From: Cercis canadensis
Lineage: Eukaryota > Streptophyta > Magnoliopsida > Fabales > Fabaceae
Assembly (NCBI GenBank): GCA_003255065.1
Contig: QAOA01001406.1
Coordinates: forward strand, 17,142-81,141
DNA length: 64,000 nucleotides
Reading direction: 5' to 3'
Every line of letters begins with the position of its first letter. Within the stretch, counting starts at the first letter, position 1. Both the position numbers and the translations under genes were made by a program. Below are positions 56,180 to 64,000 of this stretch, piece after piece. The notes beneath the pieces are model-generated. The model did not search any database and had not been told where the DNA came from. It saw only the letters and a list, made by a program, of their open reading frames with translations.

Positions 56180-59100
56180 CCACCACCACCATATCCGCAG
56201 AAATGAACAGCTTGGATTCCTACCCTCCCCCCTTCCGCCCCCAAAACAACCAAACCCATAACCCAGATCCGGATAAATCCTCCTCCGACCCGACTGAAAT
56301 CCCGGATCCTGTTCCAGTCATAGATCTTCATGGCTTAAACCAAAGCCTTGATGAGCAGAAGAAGCTTGAGGAGGCATGCAAGGATTGGGGGCTGTTCCGT
56401 TTGGTTAACCATGGGATTCCATTAACCCTCTTGAGCCAACTCCAAGACCTAGTCAAAGAGCTTTTCTCTACTTCCTTTGAATCCAAACAAGCCTCAACGA
56501 CTAATAGCCCTATCTCATACTTTTGGGGCACTGCTGCCCTTACTCCAAAAGGAACAGCCGTAGCAAGGGGTCCTCAAAGTATCAATTGGCTTGAAGGTTT
56601 CAATATTCCTCTCAGCCAACTCTCACAGTTTGAGCATCAAGTCCCTAAGCTTGATTCTTTCAGGTACAAATCAAGACTTTAACTTATGGGAGAATTATCA
56701 GAAAGATAAGAAAAATCTGCTTAAAAAGGAAGATAAGACCTTAACTTGTTCCTTCTTCAACCTTTTCTGTTTGGATTTTGTTTAATTATTTTTCTTGTGG
56801 TTGTCTATTGTTTTTATCTTTGTGCGATACTCTTCCTTTGTTGGATTTGTTGGATAAGTCTGTTTCGTTTATAATATTCTTAAGGTGAGTGGGGTTTTGT
56901 TGGGCGGTGCATTGTCTTCTCGTGACCTTTTTGAGAATGTGACTCTTCTGGGTCTGCAATAATGGTACTGCATGAAGAATTTAGACCATTAGGATTTTCG
57001 TTATCTTTCGAAAATTAGGGATTGATTACATAGGCCTTCTCTACTATTAGATTTGACAAACGTGTTTACGTACAGATCCATTATGAGTACCATCATAAAG
57101 AAAACAAGAAGATTGTACTAGTCATAAATACTAATACTTGAGAAAATTATTGTTAAGGAAATTAAATTAAATTTTTTATGTGGGTTCTAAAATTATAATT
57201 TATTTTATTTTAATTATAATATATAGTTATACTTCATGATCAGTAATTATCTTATTTCTAATAGTCACATATATTTATTGATCATATAAAACTTCAAATG
57301 ATCATTGGTTAGTGACTAAAGTAAAATAAAATATAACTTTAAAACTCACCAAAAATTATTTTTAATTACTTGAGTTCCTTTATAATAATTATCTCATAAT
57401 ACTTCCTGTTTCTTCATATTTATTCACTTAACAACATCTAATTTTAATTGGATTTTGAAATTTATAAATTTTATACTAAATTAAAGTTTATATCTACTTC
57501 ATATAAGGTGTATAGAATGACATGCAATAATCTTTTCTTAAATTTTAAATATAGTGTTTTAAGCCACTAGGTGTGGTCCAGTAGTGAAAATTTTTGATAA
57601 TTTATAAGAGGTCAAAAGTTTGATCCTCTGTGTCATCATGTGACTAAGAAAAAATGTAGTGTTTTCTTTTATATTTTTTTGCTCATGGTAGGGTTTTCTT
57701 AAGGGAGAATGATTCTAAGATTCTAAACCTTAGAACAAAAGACCATGGAGTGCACAAGGAATCAAATTTTTAAACAAGTGCTTGACTTATTGGGTGAAAT
57801 GAGACCAAAATACCTATTGGCCCTATGTGGTTATTATATTTATAAATTTTATTATCATGTATAAAATATGTGGTTATTATACTTAAATATAAACAAGATA
57901 ACCACATATATAAACAAAATAAACATATAATGATCAAAGGTATTTTGATGATTTCTTCCAATAGGTCAAGCGCATTAAATTTTTTTTTATCAATTTCACA
58001 CTCAAGGGTCTTTTGTTCTAAGGTACAACCTTACAATATAATTCTCCCTTTGCTTAATCTAATTCAGTCAACATGGGTAAATCTTCTTTTTTTAACACAG
58101 GTAAATCTTGTTTCTTATTTAAAGGAAAAAACTAATGTCATCTCCCCCCAAACCCCCCAAAAAGAAACAAATCTTCTTTATCTATTATTAACACAGACAT
58201 ATGTGTGGTTATCAACTATATTCTTTCAGCATGTTTGACCCTTAAATAAAAGAAAATCTAAACTTAGATTCACCTTTTAAAAATTGATGGTATTATATAT
58301 TATCTGTAAAATCTTTCTTTATATTTTACTTTTTTTTGGATACAAAAAGTGGGATGGGAACCTGAAAGAAAGTCTAGCTCTTTTCAACTAATAATAATTT
58401 GCCTTATATGCATTCGCAGCCAGCCATAATGTTTTTGATAAATAAAACAACACTGTCTCTTAACCGTAGTGTAAGGATTAGTTGAGCAGAGAAAAAGTTA
58501 AGTAGAATCAGTTGAATTAGATTTTATCATACAATACATTTTGTGAATTGTTGAAGACGAGTTGTATATTTTACAAGCATAGAATATTTGTTTTGGTACT
58601 TTTGACTATGACTCTAAATTTAAATACAAAATTTACAAATCATGAAGATGATTCTAATATCACTCGATTACAAATTAGTTAATAGAAAATTTGTTTCTTA
58701 TCAATAAATGTACTGCAACTAACAATCCAGCCCCTATTGTCCTATACAACACTTTTAGTATTAAATCTTTGGGATCATAAGGCACAGCATTTCTCATCAT
58801 ACTCTAAGATGTTTGACTCTCTTTATGAATGGCAATGAAAGTTGCCATGTGCTCCATGTTTTAATATCCCACGTCCTTTGTTTTTGTTTTGTTTTGTCTT
58901 GTTTTGTTTTGTTTTTTTTGGGGTGTACGTACTCTCTGCTCTTGTTTTGGTGTATAATATGGACCCACGTCTTTGTCTATTGCATTAAGTTTTTCTTTTT
59001 GTTTTTTCCTTTTTTGGTTGCCTTCCGAAATAATGGAAATATTTTTTTCTTTTCTGCTTAATGAATTTATTCATTATGAAAGAAGTTTAAACTCTTCTGT

Positions 59101-61703
59101 TTTCTAGAATATCTTTGTATTTTGTCGTTTTATTTATGTTACATTTATTCATAATTAAAGCTTTATTTTAACATTTGGCATCAAGATTCTTTCCCATATT
59201 GCAAAGATTAAAGCAAAATTTTTGTCTTAGGCGTGATACGAAATTGGTCACACAAATTTAGCTCAAATGATTGAATGAGTAGAAATTTAGGTGTAAGGTT
59301 TTGATTCAACTTATTTATAATATATCAAAGATAAAAAATGTCTTACCCATGTTGTAGACCACTTTTCATTTTGTTAGTGACTTGAAGTTATTTATCAAGG
59401 GAGTTGCTAGGCTATGCCTGCGAGGTAGCGATACCAACCCCTTAAAACTCTCATTCTAAAAATAACCTTATTTTTGTATTTATTGCAAAGCTCTTTTGAA
59501 TTAAAATGACTAGTATGTGCAAGAATAGTTAGAAACACCAGCAAAAGCTGCATAAACTGAACCATGCAAAAAATGTATGGGAAAATGGTTATGTGGAATA
59601 GTAATTTTTCTATATGACTCATCAGTAATTAGTTAATGTTTAATTGTTTGAAATCATGCTTAGTCACTCTAATTCATGAGAACTTTGCAATGAACCCAAA
59701 AACAACAGTATATCTGTCTAAAATAAGAGTTTTAAGGGGCTATCCACTTTTATGAGATTGGGTAGCATAACAACTCCCATTTATCAATATTCACACATCT
59801 AAACTGTATGCTTTTCTTTTACCATTAGAGGGACAAAACTAGAATCTTTTAGTTGTATAGCTTATGTCAATTTAATTAGATAGTTTTCTTACCAGTTGAA
59901 TATGTAATCATCCATGGATCTTATGGGCTACACACTAGTTAATCACATATATATGTACTTGCTATAAAGTGGTCGTTATTGGTTTGTCAAGTGTAAGTTT
60001 TTATATGTACTACTAATTCACCTTGAAAAGGAACTTGTACTCAATTTTATTATGCTGAAAACTTTAGGGATAAAGAATTCCCCAAATAATGACGTATCCT
60101 AAATATAAAACTATAGGAAGGAGCTAGGATATTTTATGATCTCTCATAGCTTATTTGGTTCTAATAAGATTTGAATATGAGATTTTCATAATGGAGTCGC
60201 CAGAGCTTAATCAATAGGATTCTCTCCATTTTTTTTTTTCCTTTGATGAATCCATTTTGTCTCCTTCATGCATTGGGTAAGGGATATAAATATAATTCTT
60301 AGTAATAAAATCATAACATCACTTCCTTTTGGGTTGACAAAGTCATAATATAATTCTAATCCAGGTGACATTTATTTGTTTATTTTAGAGAGACATTCAT
60401 ATCCCCTCATATTTCAAACTTGCTAATTATCTATCTCTACTTCTATGCACAAGATTTTTGGTTGAAGAATATGGAAACCACTTGTCTAGAATTGCCAGAA
60501 CTTTATATGAAACTATGGCGAAGAACCTTGATTTGGATCCAGAATCATCGAAGTCCTGTTTATCTGAAGAAACGGGAATAGTTCGTGTTTACCGGTATCC
60601 AGTTAACTCTAATGCTGATGATGCTATGGGCATGGAGGTGCATACAGATAGCTCAGTCTTGTCCATACTGCACCAAAATGATGGAGTGAATGGACTTGAG
60701 GTTCTCAGAGATGATCAGTGGCACTCTGTAAAGCCCTTTCCCAACTCATTGATTGTCAACCTTGGCGACATGATGCAGGTGCATATATATTACTTCTTTT
60801 TAGGGCTAATTATATAAAATTTGTCTCTGAATCCATATGCAAGTATCAATAATGTTATTATGATTCTAGCAATTTACCCCTTTATGCTATTAAAGTGTTC
60901 AAATCCAATCTTCTTTTTTTGGAAATATGTTAAAATTTAGAACAGAAAAATAGCTCATGATGAACACACTATTTTTCAGTTGTGACGTTTTGGGTGAAAA
61001 GAAGAAGAAAATGGTTAGATGAGTTATCATGTGCTGTTTTCCCCTTTAAAAAATATTGTTATGAATATCTAACAGAAGCTATGGTTGAAACATTTTAAGA
61101 GCACAATGGGGGTAAATTGCTACAATCAAAACTTCATGACATGAACTAAAGTTGACTAATCTAAACACAATAGTTTATTTCTATGGTATAATAATTTTTG
61201 CTTAAACAAAGCATTTATAAAGGGTATGTTTGGATATGATGGTATACAATAGAAATATAACCTTTTATACAGGAGCAAAAAATCAAAAGCTCAATATTTA
61301 AGTTTTTATAAAACCTCATAAGAAAGTGTTCCCAATCACTTAAAATGTATCCAGAAGTGCTGCCGTTTTACATTTTTGTTTAGTTATAAGTGATTGGATT
61401 TGGAATTATCCTTAATCTTTTTGTGATTTTAATTGCTTTTTCTTATTGGGTTTAACGGATGTTTTGCTTTAGGCAATAAGTGATGACAAATTCAAGAGTG
61501 TGAAACACAGAGTGAAGGTAAACAAAGAAAGAGAGAGGATCTCAATATGCTACTTTGTGTTCCCTGATGAAGATGTTCTGATTCAGAGCTCCACATACAA
61601 GCCCTTTAATTATAATGATTTTCGAGCACAAGTTCAAAAAGATGTCAAGACCGTTGGATACAAAGTTGGGCTCGAGAGGTTTAAGATAAATGAGGATTGT
61701 TAA
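56176..61703 (+). CDS. 2-oxoglutarate/Fe(II)-dependent dioxygenase, gibberellin-oxidase-like
   Basis: Exons 56176-56663, 60454-60778 and 61473-61703 give 347 aa. The first intron splits an Arg codon after its second base. The ATG at 56176 follows a leader with a tiny uORF; Met10 is a possible alternative start. The N-terminus is Pro/Ser/Asp-rich, then the DIOX_N region (VPVIDLHGL, KDWGLFRLVNHGIP). Iron ligands are His226, Asp228 (HTD) and His283; Arg293 and Ser295 (RIS) bind 2-oxoglutarate. It resembles the gibberellin 2-/20-oxidase side of the superfamily (YFWGTAALTPKGTA, NWLEGFNIPLSQLS). Gibberellin catabolism is possible but the substrate is not proven by sequence. Intron 1 is unusually long at 3.79 kb. 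Confidence 0.9.
56664..60453 (+). other. Intron 1 of the gibberellin-oxidase-like gene
   Basis: A 3.79-kb AT-rich intron bounded by caggtacaaa and tgcacaag. It contains SINE-like remnants at 57566-57655 (plus strand; tggtccagtag and aaagtttgatcctc resemble A and B boxes) and at 58585-58690 (minus). It also holds T/G-rich simple sequence near 58870-58920. No gene is nested in it. Confidence 0.7.
58585..58690 (-). mobile_element. SINE-family remnant in intron 1
   Basis: The minus strand reads gagtgatattagaatcatc and then gtcatagtcaaaagtacc. It belongs to the family at 10434, 33391 and 52025. Confidence 0.45.
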
Positions 61704-62240
61704 TTTTCTAATGGCTTTATAATGTAATTTCATTTATTTTCCCACTCTCTTGTGAGATGGCTCTAAGCCTCACTCTTAAACTGTAACTTTTGTGCGGACA
61801 AGCTCGCCAAGTATAGTGCCAAGCATGAGGTTACTTTAGTCTCCCTTCTGGTGCCCCTCAATTGGCTTCACTTATTATTGGCTGCTTCAGCCTCAGTTTC
61901 CTTTGTTTGGTTGTAGTTTTTTCTTCTTTTTCTCTTATGTAACAAAAAAAAAATTGTAATTTTCACTCTTCTCAAGTCTCAACACTAAAACATTACACAA
62001 TATAAAAAAAATAACCATATATATAAATAAAATAACCATGTAACTTGAGAGAGGTTATTTCACAGTCAAGCATATAAAAAAAAACATGTGATTGACGCAT
62101 GTGCGGTCGGATCTTTTTCCTTAACTTCTTGCACATTTGCATCATGTTGCCGGTAAATAATCTTTTGAACAAGTTACTATGTTATTTGTAAACGTAAGTG
62201 TATAAGTTCTCTCTGTTTAAACTTGATTCCTTTATTATTG
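61704..62240. other. 3' flank of the gibberellin-oxidase-like gene
   Basis: Presumed 3' UTR and intergenic sequence. Nothing else was recognised. Confidence 0.5.
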
Positions 62241-62800
62241 AGATTTTAAAATTCGTTCAAATTTATGTATTGAATTATCCAATGAACCAGAACGAACCTA
62301 AATTGAGCTTATACATAAGTTATTGAACAAATAAATCAATTTATTACACTATTGTAGGTTAGGAGTAGTGAAGGTTGGATTGATGTTAAACCAATCCCGG
62401 GAGCTTTGATTATAAATAAATATCGGAAATTTACTTCAGGTAAAATCTTTACTTCTTTTCTTCTTTTTCTCTTCAAAGGAACATATACAAAGAATGCCTT
62501 TAGCATTTTTTCTGAAAAGAATTTAGGAGTTATGATAATATTGTACTGTTGGCTATTAGATTTCTACAAAAATTTCTAGTAGTTCATTGCTTCAGAGACC
62601 CAAGATAAAAAAAAAACAGGATACAGATTATGGAGACTAAGGAAAATGGAAACCTATAGAATTGTAAAATATGAATAGCAATTCCATGTGCTGATGGTTT
62701 AGAAAAATTCATGGAATGAATTCTAGAACAGGGCAAGATATGATAGGTAAATTTTTTAATTAATGTATCACTTTAATATTGACTTTGGTAGAAAGCCAGA
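62241..62800 (+). pseudogene. Relic second exon and flanking introns of an ACC-oxidase-homolog gene
   Basis: The core at 62359-62438 matches exon 2 of both tandem dioxygenases (S-S-E-G-W-I-D-V-K-P, then P-G-A-L). A small insertion near 62415 (attataaataaatatcgg) shifts the frame. The sequence before it matches the end of intron 1 of copy 1 (48070-48181), and that after it matches the start of intron 2 of copy 2 (51542-51850). Exons 1 and 3 are absent. It is a truncated third copy of the tandem gene, left beyond the unrelated dioxygenase at 56-62 kb. Confidence 0.85.
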
Positions 62801-63049
62801 TTTTAGGATTTTGTGGACTACAAAAAACAAAACTTTATAACAAGGGATTTAATTCTGATTTTTTTTTAAACAAAGATAGATAGTTATAATTAAAGATAAG
62901 GCCAAGAGTTACAGAAACAACTCCACAAAATGGCATGCAAGCCAACAGCACACTCTGAGAGTGGCAACAAATTAAAGCCAAGAAAAAAATTAAAAGGTGC
63001 TCTGTATGAAGGAAAACAGAAGACAAACACAACCAGAACCTATTAGGGG

Positions 63050-63405
63050 TTATCTCCCAATACCCAAAACGTGCCAAAACTCTTTCCAATCTGATATGGC
63101 CTTAGCAACGGTCTCTAGAGGGGTCCAACTTTTAACATTAAAAACCATATAATTTTGGTTCAACCATAAGCGCCACAAAATGAATACTGTGAGTTCTACA
63201 TATCCATCAAGAGCTCTTAAGTCTTTTAAACTTCCTTAGAATGAAAATCCACCACTAAGGAGAAGATGTAAAGCTTCGCTGATTGACCTGTAACATTAGC
63301 GGAGATAATTGCCAAGTTGCACATGCTTTCGGGCACTCCAACAAGTGAATCACAGATTCTTCATTAGTACCATAGGCAAGACATTTCTCATTATATACCA
63401 TGTAA
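63050..63405 (-). pseudogene. LINE fragment: zinc-binding (zf-RVT) region and linker
   Basis: Minus-strand frames give E-E-S-V-I-H-L-L-E-C-P-K-A-C-A-T-W-Q-L, typical of the reverse-transcriptase zinc-binding region of plant LINEs. Next comes V-F-I-L-W-R-L-W-L-N-Q-N-Y-M-V-F, the usual linker. The two parts are in different frames, and stops follow. Confidence 0.7.
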
Positions 63406-63591
63406 CTTTATATCATTATCAAACCATGTGCTGTCACATAATAGAAAAAGTACACTTGAATATTTTTACTATTAAATAAGGAAATAATTTTGTTACTTTA
63501 GTGATGTGGCACTTTTTTTTTTTTTTAAAATGTAAAATGGAGATTCCATTAATCATCTTCCAAAAGAACGTCTACAAGAAAAGCTGAGGGT

Positions 63592-64000
63592 TCACCTTCC
63601 CAGCTGAGAAGATCTAGAGAATTTTCCTTGTGTTACTAACCTATGGGCAATTTGGTTAGCCATATGTAGTACCCAACTAAAGGACCAGCTACTAAAATAC
63701 TTACCCAAATCCTGCACGTCATCAAAGATTAAGCCAAGAGTAGAAAGATTGTTGCATCTATACTTGAGAGCCTGAATAACTCCTAATGCGTCTCCCTCCA
63801 TACAAATATCATGCAGCCTCATCTCTAATACCAAACGAAGCCCTTCCCTGCAAGCCATTGCTTCAAGGACCTCCACTGTTAAAGTATCCTCAACTGGCCT
63901 TGATCATGCAGCCACAAAAACTCCCTGAGCATCTCTAATCACTCCTCCAATACCTCCCCCACCATTCAGGTTCATTGAAGCATCAAAGTTCAGCTTACAG
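63592..64000 (-). pseudogene. LINE fragment: RNase H-like domain, cut by the window edge
   Basis: The frame entering at 64000 reads L-N-F-D-A-S-M-N, then G-G-I-G-G-V-I-R-D-A. After a TGA near 63903 it continues E-A-M-A-C-R-E-G-L to W-V-L-H-M-A-N-Q-I-A-H-R-L. This is the RNase H-like (RVT_3) domain of plant non-LTR elements with one internal stop. It lies upstream, in minus-strand sense, of the zinc-binding fragment, the reverse of the normal order, so two separate insertions or a rearrangement are involved. Confidence 0.75.

Noticed and set aside
58813-59061. 82-aa Phe/Leu-rich frame in intron 1 of the gibberellin-oxidase-like gene
   Set aside because: It is a translation of T/G-rich simple sequence within an intron.

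Overview
The window is nuclear DNA of a eudicot plant, probably a woody species. Genes are sparse and intron-bearing with GT-AG borders, intergenic DNA is AT-rich, and the mobile DNA is of plant type: Ty1-copia, TRIM, SINE, LINE, Tourist-like and Mutator-like elements. I cannot name the species. Nine single-base Ns are present, and at least five of them sit against duplicated flanking sequence, which looks like imperfect gap closure.

Layout. 1-2.7 kb is a multiply repeated, N-interrupted stretch carrying a SINE and an orphan first-exon-like sequence. 5.5-8.6 kb (minus) is an intron-less plasma-membrane-type Ca2+-ATPase of the ACA12/ACA13 group. 13.7-19.0 kb holds a complete Ty1-copia retrotransposon (minus) whose single gag-pol frame is broken only by five stop codons. 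19.5-34.2 kb is a graveyard of mobile DNA. It contains a Mutator-like MITE, a mosaic of local duplications, a MITE broken by a SINE that is itself broken by a solo LTR, and a Tourist-like element carrying a 3-ketoacyl-CoA synthase fragment whose empty site is present 3.6 kb away. It also contains a complete TRIM and an intact-ended SINE.

37.6-39.5 kb (minus) encodes a conserved plant protein of unknown function. Head-to-head with it, 40.8-42.4 kb (plus) encodes an organelle-type tyrosyl-tRNA synthetase. From 46.8 to 62.8 kb, four loci belong to the 2-oxoglutarate/Fe(II) dioxygenase superfamily: two tandem three-exon genes of the ACC-oxidase-homolog type (365 aa each), a three-exon gibberellin-oxidase-like gene (347 aa), and a relic second exon copied from the tandem pair. 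The right edge carries LINE fragments.

The genes do not form an operon or a visible pathway. The only functional cluster is the dioxygenase group, which appears to have grown by local duplication. The clearest candidates for new description are the KCS-carrying Tourist-like element, the copia element with nonsense changes only, the TRIM, and the proline-to-lysine change in the ATPase hinge signature.
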